Assembly (NCBI GenBank): GCA_021234155.1
Contig: JAJEKV010000060.1
Location: 1,762,988 to 1,826,987, forward strand
Direction: 5' to 3'
Source of the DNA: Isoetes taiwanensis
Lineage: Eukaryota; Streptophyta; Lycopodiopsida; Isoetales; Isoetaceae
Length of the DNA: 64,000 nt
The notes beneath the pieces were generated by a model. That model ran no database searches. It was not told where the DNA came from and worked only from the letters and a program-made list of their open reading frames with translations. A program made the translations under genes and the position numbers. Below, one piece after another: positions 20,415 through 32,632 of the stretch (positions within the stretch are counted from its first letter, which is position 1; each line of letters starts with the position of its first letter).

Positions 20415-21641
20415 ATGGCAGGCCAGTCTCACCATCACAATTCTGTCAGAAGTTCAGATGCAATCCCTACAATACAACCTTACCATATTGAGGTCACTAT
20501 GCCTTCCCCAGCTCCGATCTTTGATGGGACTAAAAATCCTCAAGGTTTCATTACCCAGTTTGAGGACTGGTTTGAACAATATGGGAAAAAGAAAGATGGA
20601 CCTGAAAGCATTGTGAAATTATTTGGTCAGTGCATGAGAGGAGATGCTAAACAATGGTATAGCTATCAGGTGAGTTATGGCAACTGCCCATGGGATATTC
20701 TTACTCAAAACTTTTTGGATAGATTTGGGGTTGCATCTTCTAAACGTACACTAATTCAGGGGCTACACACTATGGTAATACGCAGGGGAGAAAGTGTCTC
20801 CTCATTTGCAGAAAGATTTCATACATATCTTATGAATTGTCAACAGATGGATGTGCAAACTCCTACTGATTATGTGGTAGAATTTTTTGTGCTTGGTTTA
20901 AAGCCGTTGCATAAGGTGTTCAAAAAACTATACAAGCTTCAACTCGCAGGCCAGTTGGATTCATTTCATAAGGCATCCTCCCTTGCCATAGATATATCTA
21001 AGACTATAGCTTTGATGCCAGAAGATGACAGCAAGGTTTACATTCCTCGTCATATGGCTCCTGAATGGGAAAATGAGAGAGATGGAGAAATATATGTTGT
21101 ACAAGGTGAGAAGAAAGAAAAGAAAGTCCAATTTGAAGAGGAGATCAAGAAGCAAGTAGCTAAAGCTACTGATAGACTTGAAACAGGTATGCAAACGCTA
21201 TTGGAAATTTCAAAACAGCTTACTGAGGCTCTAAAAATGCAAGCAGCAAATGCCACAATTAATACATGTACTGTTTGCCAAAGGTTGGGACATACAGAAG
21301 CTACCTGTTGGGGAAGACCTTGTCCAAACTGTAACATAAGAGGTCATTATGGAAAAGAATGTCCGGTTTGTGCTTTTTGCAAGGAAAAGGGACATACAGA
21401 AGAAAAGTGTAGGGTTAAGCAATATTTATCTAGGCAGGACATGGGAAAAACCAGAGGAGCAAGCACAAGTTCAGGTACAAACATTAATCTGATAGAACAA
21501 ACAGTGGAGATTGAACAGGAAGATGAAGTCTTGAATGTAGTTACAAGACAACAAAGTCGTACACACAGCATTCTGAAATGTCTTACCCTGAAGCAACGAA
21601 GTATCAAGACATGCAGCCAGAGAATAAAGTTGAACCATTAA
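20415..21641 (+). CDS. gag: gag of the gypsy element, 408 aa
   Basis: This structural protein would form the virus-like particle and package element RNA. ATG at 20415. Residues about 35-200 carry a retrotransposon gag domain (PAPIFDGTKNPQGFITQFED, MRGDAKQWY, FLDRFGV, VSSFAERFHTY). Three CCHC zinc knuckles near residues 285-340 follow: CTVCQRLGHTEATC, CPNCNIRGHYGKEC and CAFCKEKGHTEEKC. Three knuckles in a row is more than the usual one in gypsy gag. The ORF is uninterrupted. The region to the pol ORF (21642-21894) holds a stop-separated piece that probably belonged to a longer gag-pol frame. Confidence 0.85.
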   Translation: MAGQSHHHNSVRSSDAIPTIQPYHIEVTMPSPAPIFDGTKNPQGFITQFEDWFEQYGKKKDGPESIVKLFGQCMRGDAKQWYSYQVSYGNCPWDILTQNFLDRFGVASSKRTLIQGLHTMVIRRGESVSSFAERFHTYLMNCQQMDVQTPTDYVVEFFVLGLKPLHKVFKKLYKLQLAGQLDSFHKASSLAIDISKTIALMPEDDSKVYIPRHMAPEWENERDGEIYVVQGEKKEKKVQFEEEIKKQVAKATDRLETGMQTLLEISKQLTEALKMQAANATINTCTVCQRLGHTEATCWGRPCPNCNIRGHYGKECPVCAFCKEKGHTEEKCRVKQYLSRQDMGKTRGASTSSGTNINLIEQTVEIEQEDEVLNVVTRQQSRTHSILKCLTLKQRSIKTCSQRIKLNH

Positions 21642-21894
21642 CAATGCATGCAAAAAAATTTCACCCAAAGGTATTCCCAAAATGATTGATTTTGCTGCAG
21701 AAGTTACTTTAAGGAATAAACTACCCATAGCACCCAAGAAAATAGAAGAAACCGATGGGCCACATGATTTGGAAAGATTGCTGAAAGGCTCAAGTGTGCG
21801 GATGGATCTGCTAACCCTGCTCAAGGTCGCCCCTTCATACAAACAAAAATTGCTAGATTTAATGGGATAGAATGGTGAGAGTTCCGTAAACAAT

Positions 21895-24800
21895 ATGGAA
21901 AATCTTGATGAAGAATGCTTCGTGAGTGCCATCATAGTGAATGAAGCTGCAGAAGATCCTGGTATCTTTGAGCGTGAAGCTATAGTTAAGGGGAAACATT
22001 TGGAAAAAGTTTACGTAGATGGAGGATCTGGTTCAAATGTCATGCCATACAATGTGATGATGCAACTTGGACTAAAAGTGAATAAGCCTACTATGCAGAT
22101 ACTCCGAACATTTTCTGGTCATAAAGTGAAGCCCATAGGAATTGTAACAGATGTTCCGGTGATAATCGAGGAAATAACGGTAGTGGCAAGTTTTGTTGTT
22201 GTACCTTCTTATGAAGATCCCGGTAAACCCTCAAACTATGATCTATTATTGGGAAGAAGATGGATGAAATCAGTTGATGCTAGACCGGTATGGAGCAAGG
22301 GGTATTGTAGTATCTCCAATAGAATGCGAGTGTCATATATCTATAACAGAGAGGGAAAAGAAAAAAATGACGAAGAGAAGAATGAGGAAGTGCATCTTAT
22401 AGAAACTGAGGACATATTGTTGGATGAAGGAATGGGTCAATTTGTTATCAATAGTGAGTCACCTCCAATGATCACATCTATTGATATTGATAATCATTTA
22501 CTAGTAAAGCAGGAAGCAGTAGTACTCGAGGAGGACGTTGAGAGGCACGCATATTTATGGTTCGATGGGGGAATCTCCAAAAGGTTGCAGCTAGCTTGCA
22601 CGGGGGTTGTACTTAAAAATGAGAGGATGGAAGTGCTCGCTAAAAAGGGAAATATTTTTCATGATTGCACGTCCAATGCAGCAGAATATAAAGCATTATT
22701 GGCTGGCTTGACCATCGCACAAGAATGTGGCATCACACACCTTCATATCAGGGGCGACTCGCAGCTTGTTTGCAATCAAATCCTTGGGGATTATAGAGTC
22801 AGAAATCAGCATCTATTGCAGTTATGGAATGAAGCACATGTAAAACTAGCAGATTTTGTTTTTTGGGAAATATGTCATGTGCCTCGCGATCAAAATTCAG
22901 AAGCTGACGCATTATGCAAAGCTGCCTTATTTAATTACCTTTGTGAAGGAGCAGTTAGAGAGGAGGATATAAAGGAAGAACAACTGAAAAAACAGCATCA
23001 GGTATTGGTCGTTGATGTTGCAAAGATAGAAAAGGCTAGTGAAATCACCATCATGAAGAATGGTACTGAAAGAAAACTAGCATTGGGAGCCTCAGCAGAT
23101 GTAGAAGAAAAGGGGGAGCTTGCTCGATTATTTCAGGAATATTCAGAGGTATTGGCATACGATTATTCTGAGATGAAAGGTATATCTAGAGAAATATGTG
23201 AACTTGAGATTAAATTAAAACCAGGGGTTAGACCAGTGCAACAGAAATTACGGAGAATAAATCCAGCATTATTAATGCTGGTGCATGAAGAAATTCAGAA
23301 AATGTTGCAAGCTGAATTAATCTATGAAATCCGGAATCCATCTTGGGTGTCGTGTATGGTGCCAGTGCTTAAAAAAAATGGAAAATTAAGAATCTGCATT
23401 GACTATCAGGAGCTAAACAAAGCCACGCTCAAAGATTGTTATCCTTTGCCATTTCTTGAAGAGATATTATATACAGTGGCAGGTAAGGAGGTGTACTCGT
23501 TTATGGATGGCTTTTTTGGATTCAATCAAGTCTATATTAAGGAAGATGATCAATCAAAAACCTCATTTATAACTCCATGGGGTACATATGCAATGAGGAG
23601 GATGCCATTCGGCCTTATGAATGCCCCTGCTACGTTTCAAAGAGCTATGAGTAGAATCTTTAAGGATATTCCATTAGATATACTCAGGATATTCTTGGAT
23701 GACTTGTGCTTGGCGACTTCTAGGGGAGAACATATGTTTTACCTGCGACAAGTTTGCGAATTCTGTAGAAAGTTTGAGGTATGCCTAAATCCTTCCAAAT
23801 GCATTTTCTTCACTAACAAGGGAGTACTTTTGGGGCATGAAGTTTCGACGGAAGGCATACAAATCGCAGAGGATAAGCTTAGGATAATACAGTCATTGCA
23901 ACCGCCAAGAACTTTAAAAGCAGTGAAAGGTCTTATTGGGATGGTGAGCTTCATGAGAATGCATATTCCAAATATGTCTCATATTCTAAGTCCCATTTCA
24001 AAGTTGACTAGGCAGGGGCATGTTCCAAAAGGATGAATTAAATTCATCCAAGTAAACTGGACACCAGCTTGCCAAGAGGCATGGAAAGAGTTGCTGAAAA
24101 TTATGAGCAGTGGACAGATTCTTGTGCCACCTAAGGAGGAACCTTATTCAGCTTACATTACTGTTACGGAATGGGCTATAGGAGTTGCATTATGTCAGTC
24201 CCATGGAATAATCATGTATACGGGAAGACAATGATCAGTTATAGAGGAGAGATATCCTAAAATGGAAAAGTATGCAGTGGCGCTTATACATCTTGTGGAT
24301 AAGTGTGGTCACTATTTTGCGAACTTGCAGGTTACAGTCTATATGAAACAAAACCCTTTGCCTTTGCTTTTTGGTAAATGTACAAAAAAAGCAAAACTTT
24401 ACAAATGGGCAGTGAGGATTGCAAGAGTATCAATTGAATGTGAAGTTATATGATGGCGCTAGAAATCCAAGTAAGTATCTGCCTTATGCTTTTTTCTGTT
24501 TTAATTTGCATGAAAAGAGGTAGATGACACCCTTAAAAAGGAGCATCCAAATGTAACAAGTGAAACAATACTCCGGTTAATCATGGAGATATGGCAGTGT
24601 TAAACACAACGGAAGAACACAATCAGTACATTGACAAAGCAAACCTCATGGATGGAGCCAATAAAAGCATATCTAGAACATCAAACTCTGCCTGTAGGGC
24701 TATCAGCAAAAGCCTTAAGGAAGTTCAAATTGAATTGTCTTTCATACCTATTGGTGGGGGACATATTATGTCGCAAAACTATGGACGGTATTTTGCTTCG

Positions 24801-25876
24801 ATGTTTGGATGAAGAAGAACAAACGGTTGCTTTGGAAAATTGTCATAGTGGTGTTTGTGGGGGTCATATGGCAGGAAGGGCTACTGGAAAAAAAGTATTA
24901 CGAGCAGGGTATTTTGGGCCCACACTTCATCAAGATAGTCAAGAGTATGTTAAGCGCTGCCATGAATGCCAAGCATTTGGAATAGGAAAATTTCATCCGG
25001 GAGAACTTGGGGCAGTGGACACTTTTGGACCTTTTGAGATATGGGGGCTAGACTATGTAGGGCCAATCGATCCATCCTCAACAGCCCAGCATGAATACAT
25101 TCTAGTAGCCACCGATCTGTTTACCAAATGGGCAGAGGCAATTCCACTACGGAAAGCTACAGCAGAAAATACCGCTGGATTTATATTTACTCACTTGTGT
25201 TGCAGATTTGGAATACCAAAGAAGATATTAACAGATCGTGGCACACATTTTATTAATGCCGTGATGCATGATTTAGTGGACAAGCTGAAAATTAAACATG
25301 TGAAAAGTTCATCGTAACGGGCAGGCTGAATCAACCAATAAGGTGTTAGTAGGTATTTTGAAGAAGACCATAAATGCATCTAAAAGGGATTGGCATGTGA
25401 AATTGAACACGGCCTTGTGGGCATATAGAACTACTTGGAAACCAGCTACGGGCTATTCCCCATTCAGGTTAGTTTATGGGACAGAAGCATTGTTGCCAAT
25501 AGATATTGAATTACCTTCCTTGAAATATGCTATAGAAATGGAAGTGATTGGTGATGATCCTTTAAGAACAAGGCTTGATCAGATATTGCAACTTGAAGAA
25601 GATAGATGGTTAGGTGAGATGAACTTGCAAATAAAGAAAGCGAAAGATAAAGCATACTTCCAGAGGAAACAGAATTTGCAAGGCGAATTTGAGGAAGGGG
25701 AATTGGTATTAAAGTGGAACAGGGAACAGAAAATTAAGAAGTTTCAACCTCGTTGGGAAGGACCTTTTTTTGTGGCACATAAAGCAGGACATCATTCATA
25801 TTGGTTGCAGAAAAGTGATTTAAGCATGTTGCCAAATCCCGTGAATCTCAAATACCTCAAGAAGTACTGGCCTTGA
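21895..25876 (+). pseudogene. pol: pol of the gypsy element: PR, RNase H, RT, degenerate RNase H, INT
   Basis: ORF 21895-24036 (713 aa) has an aspartic protease site (VYVDGGSGSNVM, about residues 40-52). An RNase H of the RVT_3/archaeal-like type follows at about residues 215-350, with all four acidic residues visible (FDGG, AAEYKAL, GDSQLV, SEADAL). The reverse transcriptase is at about 430-660 (LRICIDYQELNKAT, MPFGLMNAPATFQ, catalytic FLDD). After a TGA at 24034 the same frame encodes the usual gypsy RNase H region, but the expected Asp is replaced (YITVTEWAIGVALCQ). Another TGA lies at 24232. Integrase follows in 24631-25317 and 25343-25876: H-H-C-C zinc finger (HSGVCGGHMAG to CHECQ), LDYVGPID, LTDRGTHF and, after a frameshift at 25315, NGQAESTN. 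No chromodomain follows the C-terminal WEGPFFV segment. Confidence 0.88.
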
Positions 25877-27106
25877 ATCACAGGGCTCCATAGCTCTACT
25901 AGGGTGGGGCATACTACCGGAAAAAGTTAGTTATTTTTGTAAATGTCATACTAATAAACAAAATGTTGATTCATTTATTTTAGTCTCTAATAGTATTGTT
26001 ATCCTTAATACAATAGATTGGGATATAAACCTTTTTCAAAAAAGGATTGATTTTAATGGAAAGAAAAAATTAGTTGTCATATCTTTGTTTTGAGGGTTCC
26101 AAAAGTTGGTCCTTAAAAACCCGAGGTACTTTTGGGGCATACGGTAAGTTAGTTATTTTTTGTCATGGTAGGAAATGTAGTCATAGTAATTCACGCGGAT
26201 CTTGGACTAGGAAGATGTCTTAGGGTTGAATGGAGTGTGTCATATCTATGTTGAAATAATGTTTTGTAGCACTAAACTAATGTTTATATTTGAGGGTGAT
26301 TACATTTGCAGGTCTTATTTGCAGGTCTTCTCATGCTACAAGTTGCCTACGAAAAGTTTAGATTGAAATAACGTTCTCTTGCACTAATCTAATGTTGCCT
26401 TTGAGGGTGATTGCATTTGCAGGACCTTTCATGCTCAGGTTGCCTACGAAAGGTTTAGATTGGGAAATGCCCTTCTTGAGCTGATATAAAACTTATAATC
26501 TGGTCTGTACGCCATTATACCATGTGTCGTTCACATTTGTTGGTCTGCATACCAGCATGTGAATTTGGTCTGTACACCTATGTGCCATTGTCCACATATG
26601 TTGGTCTGCATACCAGCATACCTTTCATCTACAGTTTCTTATTTGCCATCCGTGCCATTGCCCACATATGTTGGTCTGCATACCAGCATACCTTTCATCT
26701 ACAGTTTCTTATTTGCCATCCGTGTATGCTGGTCTGCATACCAGCATATCTTACATCAGTGCCTTACTATTGTATCCCATATAAATCCATTTTTCTACCT
26801 TATTCATCAGTTTTATCATGCTCACCCGTTCATGAGGGTGTTGTGTGATGTTCAGGCTATGCTTTGTTGTTCACATGTTTTGGTTCGCATACCATCTCAT
26901 GTCCTGCCCTGCTTGGAAATTCTCATTAACCTGGTTTTCATACATATGCAAATTTCCCCACCACGCCCATCTTCTATTTTTCATTTTGTCCACCTGCAAC
27001 CTATCAATGGAGATGATCCTCTATATGCCCTATCTTCCAAAGTTCTAGCAATGCATCAGGAGCGTCCTGGGGCTGAAGGGACCAGCCCTATATTTTTGGG
27101 GCATAA
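25877..27106 (+). repeat. Gypsy 3' internal region with two tandem duplications
   Basis: A 110-base unit containing TGAAATAA-GTT and TTTGAGGGTGATTRCATTTG is duplicated near 26250-26470. A 70-base unit with CCACATATGTTGGTCTGCAT is duplicated at about 26582-26722 and partly a third time. No domain is recognised in the open frames here. The 3' LTR follows TTTTTGGGGCATAA, which may contain a short polypurine tract. Confidence 0.6.
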
Positions 27107-30100
27107 TGTTGACCCACAAGGGGTCAACATAACATATTTGGTGTCCACATTCATTCCTCAAAAAAGTCTTTATCTCGGCATCAAGTCGCAATCCTCATCT
27201 AGTGCAGAATTTTACCAAGTGTTAAACAGAAGCTTTTTCGAAGTTCATAGTGCAAGTCATCTAGTCATCCTCTCCAGGGTAAAACAGAGGCTTATTTGAA
27301 GTTCAAGCAGCAATTGGTCTAATTTGGAGGATATCAGTTAAATACTTGGCAGCTTTTCTTCAACAACACAACAGTCCATAAGATAAGACAGTTGGATGTA
27401 GTTAACACAAAAGGTCGACCAAGATTTGGAGTTGTTCAGTCCAAGAATCACTTTTGAAGCAAAAGGTATGGTTGTGAGGTCATTAGTAAGTCCACGTTGG
27501 TCGGATGGGCATATTTGCCCTTTATTCCAAGATCTGGACCGTACATAACGATCCTCGTTTGTGGGGTATGCATGTACAAGTTTTTTGTATACTGTATATT
27601 AAAGTTTGCAAAATACTATAAGGTTTGAGAGAATGTACTCAATGGTGTTAATTTTGTACATGTATTGTAAATTTTTTGGGGCTCTCGCTGCCCTACGTAA
27701 CCCCCCGTGTGAATATGCACCCAAACCAAAGGGGGTTTAAGGGGGATTTTAATTTAAACGTGTTAAATGCAATGGTTTGTGTTAATAATGTTAATGGTAG
27801 TTGTGTGTTGATTGCTATATTAAAAAAAAATTTGGGCCCTTCGGGCCCTAAGAAAGGCAAACGTAGATAAACTTTAAGGGCCTAAATCGTTAAACAACCT
27901 ACTGTATGAACGACCAACAAATGCACTGCGAGTTTGCAACCTACTCGTATGAACAACCAACAAATCCGCACACGAGTTTGCAACCTGCTGGGCATGGTGC
28001 AACCAAACAGAGAACCAGAAAGCCAACTAGAACAAGGCTTGGGAAGGCAATGCCTTCCAAAAACAAGATCAAGTGCTTTGTGGGAAACTTCATTACGGTT
28101 GCTTGCTAGGCGCAAGCGTTCCCTAACCATCTTGTGGTCTTTGACTGAAACAAGAAGAGTGGTAGGGCCAAGCCATACTCGTACTATTGACCCATATTCC
28201 TTGTGCAAGATAAACTGCATACAATGAAAAACCAAGCATGGACACCAACTTTTGTCATTTGAAATGACATTAAGAGCTGGCCGTTGTTACAAAATGGAAA
28301 ACAATTCAACAAGCTTGCTCCATGAATAAAACAATTTAACAAGTTAAACTATGTTAATTAATAAACTTGAAGCTCTTATTTTACTCCTCGCTCTAGCGAG
28401 TGTAATTACTTAGTCAGAAGAACAATTCAGACAGAGCTTTGCCTTATGCTGTGCCTTTGCCTTACCGAGTCAGAAGAACAACTCAGACAGAGTTCACATT
28501 TATCTCTTAAATTGAGAACCACAGCGAAAGTCCACTTGTAATTAAGAAAGGGGAGGGACCAACCTGAAAGATTTTTTATCTTAGACCTCCGGAAAAGACA
28601 AATGGGGGGTCCTGGTAAGCGATTTCCCTTAATCCAAAGAGCCAGCAGCTGCCCCAATCTTCGCATCAACAAAAAGGTAACAAGAAGCAAGAGCTTTCAC
28701 ATGATGGCAATAGCTTCATGCTCCACATACTCTGCAACATCAGATGAATACGGTATTTGTGCTCGACGGACTTGGTTTGTCCAACCTCATCTGGGCTCAT
28801 GCTTAAGTATCTGCGCTACAGTCGGATAGCAAGATTTAAGTATTGGGCCCATGAATAAAGCATCTGAGATTAGGAATTTGGGTGAAGTGTCAGAAACAAG
28901 CCGTTCAGTTTAAGCATCTCAATGCGGCACAAATCTATTGGCAATGGCTGTTTTTCTCCCTTTAGTCATTTGCAGGTCGAGCTATGGATGCATTATCTAA
29001 AGTAAAGAAAGCCGATTTGGACAAGACCCATTTGAGCGACGGCCGCCGGAACCACAGGGCTGCAAAGGAAAAAAGATAGCATAAAAAGAACAACTCCCCA
29101 TTTGCAAGCCATAGCCCATCTCAAATCCCCTTCATAATGAGAACCAGTTCAGATTCTTAAATAAAACCCAGATCCCGCATGATCTGTAAATATTCAACAG
29201 TCACAAATCTTTAGTCTTACTTTTAGCAAATCCTCTTTCGTGCCCATTTCTTTGCTTGATTTGGCTTGCCCACATCGCAATTTGAGCTCCATGATGGATC
29301 GATTAGCTCGTCCATGAAACAATTGGGTGACCGAAGAAACTTCTGCAGAAAAATCTACCTGGTGCTGACCCATGAAGAAATCCCTGCAGGAATACACCTG
29401 AATGGAAAAATAAAAAGGGGGAACTGACCTACCCCCTTGGATCGAACTGCTTCAAAAACACTGCAAAAAACTCTGCAGAAGGACCACCCGGGTGGAACAG
29501 AGGGAAGAATTAAAGCCTGAGGGTGCAACACCACAGTTAGAATCGGCCACAAGCCCTAACCGTGCCCTAATTCTGGCTGTCTCTAATCTCATGAGAAAAG
29601 GGCTTTTATTATAAGCCCTTGATCTTTTTGAATTAAAAGAGGGCTTTCTTTGTAAGCCATCTGATCTTAACCATTGAGGAGGATGAAACAAAAATTGCAC
29701 AAATTGCATGCAAAAATTTGGTGCACTCTAGATGTACTGATTAGTATGCCTCGTGCAATACGCCCATGAAATCATATGAAAACCATGCCAAAAAGCGTAT
29801 AAAATCACAAAAAAAAACCCCCTGTTATAATGCTACATATTCTAATGAAAAACAAGTTCTAGGAAACTGACCCTTGTGTCCCCATTCCCTGAAAAATAAA
29901 AAAAAGGGGTCAGTTGATAAAAGCATTCATCCCTTCTTGTCCTATGTCACGAACAATAGTGTGCCATAATGAATGGCACTAAAACTGAAAGGGCAGGAGG
30001 AGAAGGCAGACAAAACTCCAATCTGACTAAAGAGTGCTCGCCATTGAATTTGCTTTGAAGCAATAGCTAACGGAGTATGAAGTCATTTTTATCAGGTCTG

Positions 30101-31283
30101 CGTTTCATTTTCCGCTCCAGGATTTATGTTCTGCCTCATCTGTTGTGTCCTGCCTATATACTACCATGCCTCAAAATATTATGCCCCATTGTGGAATGTC
30201 TAACCAGCGTGAACCTAAAATGATCTCTGAACCATATCGAAACCCTAATGCCATGGAGTCATTCACGATGCTGATATAGAAACTGATTCTTCATGCTACC
30301 TCGGCGGTGACGACGGTTTAGCACATAATTTCGGCAATGATGGAGGCATCGAATGTGAGAATCGGCGGATTCCAAGTCTGGAAATATAAGAGGAAGAAGG
30401 CAACAACATAATCCATGGCTCCCAGAACAAAAAATTTGCTCCTGTGAGTGCAGTCGCCTTACAAAAGAATTTATGTCTTGAGTCATGTTTTGATATATAG
30501 TTTCGGATTACATACAGATTTCTTTGAGGTTCAATCGGTTTGATGGTTGGAGGTTCATATATAGACTGATTTCGCATTTTCTGATTGAAGAACATATCTT
30601 GAAAATCTTGAATTTAAGCTGGCATTCATGGAAGTTCGTAGACTAAAATACTGGTAGCTTCTACAACAAGGTACGTTTGAAGACCTGTGTGATATAAAGA
30701 AAAGCTGGAAGTTGCATATTATAAAGGATGTAAAACAGGAAAGCTGGCATTATACAGTCATGAAGCATGAAGATTTCCAGTAAGAAAGTTGCAGATTTAT
30801 GTTAGGGAAGGTTGGAGAATATACAACAGTATCTTTGCTGTATCTTTGCAAGAAAAACTCTGAAAAAAAATCTGAAAATCCTCTTATTCAAGTGAAACAG
30901 ATCCCATGAGTGATCTGCATGGCATGTACCAATTGTTGCTGAATGAATATACAGCCTCTGCTCTGGTTTTGAAAATGTGCAAGTTGTTTATTGTATTTTC
31001 GTTTTGACAAATTAAGTAGGGGATGCAAATAATTATAACTTGCAAGTCTGTTATTGGACATGAACTATAGAGTGTGAAAGCATGGGATCTCAGATTGTCT
31101 TATTACAGATGTTGTGCAAGTTTTACAAGATGAAAGGAAAATGTCTTGTAAACTTATGTTTATGACGGTGTATGAGCAATAATCCGATAGCTGTTAGTGG
31201 GCTGGTGATCTGCTTGACCACTTAGTCTTTAAATATAGTTCTGACAACAGGAAAACAGTACTGCAGTTGTTGGTGTAAAGCCA
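27107..31283 (+). repeat. 3' LTR, enlarged by an internal 2.3-kb segment
   Basis: Bases 27107-27501 match 18367-18781 and 29840-31283 match 18870-20302. The middle differs: 88 bases in the 5' LTR against 2338 here. Small indels also differ (for example a missing GAAAGATGTTCATCATGACC near 27175). Confidence 0.85.
27502..29839. other. 2.3-kb segment of unknown origin in the 3' LTR
   Basis: No coding domain is seen. It contains a hairpin TTGGGCCCTTCGGGCCCTAA (27831-27850) and small tandem duplications (ACGAGTTTGCAACCT near 27928-27995; GAGTCAGAAGAACAA near 28412-28490). It could be a nested element with deletion of the target, or the ancestral LTR form with the 5' LTR internally deleted. Confidence 0.5.
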
Positions 31284-31560
31284 CTAGATCTGAGGCGAAG
31301 GCTGAAGGATTGTCCCATGCCGAACAAAAAGGCTAAGATAGAAGAGATTAGAAATAGGATAAGAACTGCCAAGAAGGATCAACTTATGCAAGAAGAAGCC
31401 CCTCCTCTGCATGAGATCATAGAACAGAAATAAGAAAAATTGTTAAGAAACGAGAAAGCGCTGATGAGAAGCAGATGAAGGACTTTGCAATATTAATGAT
31501 CTCCCAACTGGATGAGGAGCCCAAAAATGCGTGCAATGCATGCATGCGACTGATGTAATG
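31284..31560 (-). repeat. R1 repeat, right part after the gypsy insertion
   Basis: It continues the split R1 copy: GGCGAAGGCTGAAGG, AAGAAGCCCCTCC, GAGAAAGCGCTGATGAGAAG and CTCCCAACTGGATGAGGAG line up with 49.0-49.2 kb and 54.0-54.2 kb. It ends near GCATGCATGCATTC. Confidence 0.6.
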
Positions 31561-31943
31561 CATGCATGCATTCTTGATTGGATTAATTATGCTCCTCAAG
31601 AATTGAACTTTGAGCACAAAAATATATACATACCTGCTTGCAATCTAATGCCAATGGCTTAAAGTTGCAGCAAAACAAAGTCATGATCTAATAATGCCTC
31701 TGATGTCCTCATGTTAGTAAAAAAAAACTAGGGATGTAATACTTGATTTAAAACGTTGTTAACAGAAAATGAACAACGAATACAGATTGAAGATACCTCA
31801 CAGTCACAGGCAATCAGGCTATCATCAACCTCCATATTCCATACAAGCAGTGTAGGCAATATCACTTTGAGTTTATAACAGGCAAGATCATTAACTGTAG
31901 CAGAGTTCTTGTAGTTGTTCTTTCAAATCCAACTTCCAAAACA

Positions 31944-32020
31944 TAATAGAATAGAATAGAATAGAATAGATTGATTTGATTTTGTTTTCCATCCACGGAA
32001 ATCAAGGAGGTCTGGGATCC
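31944..32020 (-). mobile_element. Retroposon 3' end, (TATTC)n tail, minus strand
   Basis: On the minus strand it reads TCCCAGACCTCCTTGATTTC, CGTGGATGGAAAAC, AAATCAATC and (TATTC)5. The layout matches the LINE-type 3' ends on the plus strand, though its terminal hairpin is weaker. The body upstream (above 32020) is not recognisable. Confidence 0.5.
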
Positions 32021-32522
32021 AAACAAAGAACACAAGAGACCTATTACTATCTAGGGTTTGCATACAAAGCATCCATATATAAATGAGGCAGATATCTGAT
32101 CGTTACATGCATGTTGGCTTTTCAAACCATCTATGTTTGCAATGTAATGTTATGAGATGATTCTATTCCCGGATTTGCAAACAAAGGTACTACGAAGCAA
32201 ATTTCTTACTATTGGATTTGTAGAACAGGGCTTCTCCTGCATATCAGCATCTTTTCATGCACTCAGAACATGTCTTATTTACGTTCGGAATAGGTTTGGA
32301 TTGTAAATAGAGTCTTATTTTATTCCGGGGGATTTCCGATGTCGTAAAAAGGCACCTAGTCTTATTTGAATATATAAAAAAAATTAAGACTCTTATTTTT
32401 TCATGGTTTTCCACTAATATTTTGTGGTGTCATATTTTATGACTACCATGCAGTGGAAAAGCAAGTTTAAATATGTGTGTCTCGTTTTTAGCCCTGGAGT
32501 CACAAATGGTTTCATATATGTA
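32021..32522. other. AT-rich DNA, no gene recognised
   Basis: No codon structure, hairpin or repeat stands out here. Confidence 0.35.
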
Positions 32523-32632
32523 TAGGGGAATAGTGTCTGGCTCCTTCATGTAGAGAGGGGCCCCGCGACCGGCGGTAGCCGGGAGCGGGTCTCTCGAAGT
32601 GGAGGAATGGTGGACCAGACACCATTCCCCTA
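32523..32632. repeat. 110-bp foldback, MITE-like
   Basis: The terminal inverted repeats TAGGGGAATAGTGTCTGG and CCAGACACCATTCCCCTA differ at one position. The interior is GC-rich (GGGGCCCCGCGACCGGCGGT) and also partly self-complementary. No transposase is present. Confidence 0.8.

Larger units (their letters stand above)
18367..31283 (+). mobile_element. Ty3/gypsy LTR retrotransposon, 12.9 kb, CTAGA target-site duplication
   Basis: The element starts TGTTGACC at 18367, ends GTAAAGCCA at 31283 and is flanked by CTAGA (18362-18366 and 31284-31288). The flanks rejoin into an R1 copy, which independently confirms the borders. The order is 5' LTR, gag, protease, RNase H, reverse transcriptase, degenerate second RNase H, integrase, tandem repeats, 3' LTR. 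No chromodomain was seen. The pol frame has several stops and shifts, so the copy is not autonomous. Confidence 0.9.

Noticed and set aside
27676-27870. ORF ending in GPSGPKKGKRR as a small gene
   Set aside because: Composition follows G/T-rich simple sequence, and the end is a GGGCCC hairpin; there is no family match.
31450-31480. CTGATGAGAAG resembling a hammerhead ribozyme core in the R1 family
   Set aside because: The required GAAA strand and stem order are not present, and the other R1 copies read CCGATGAG.
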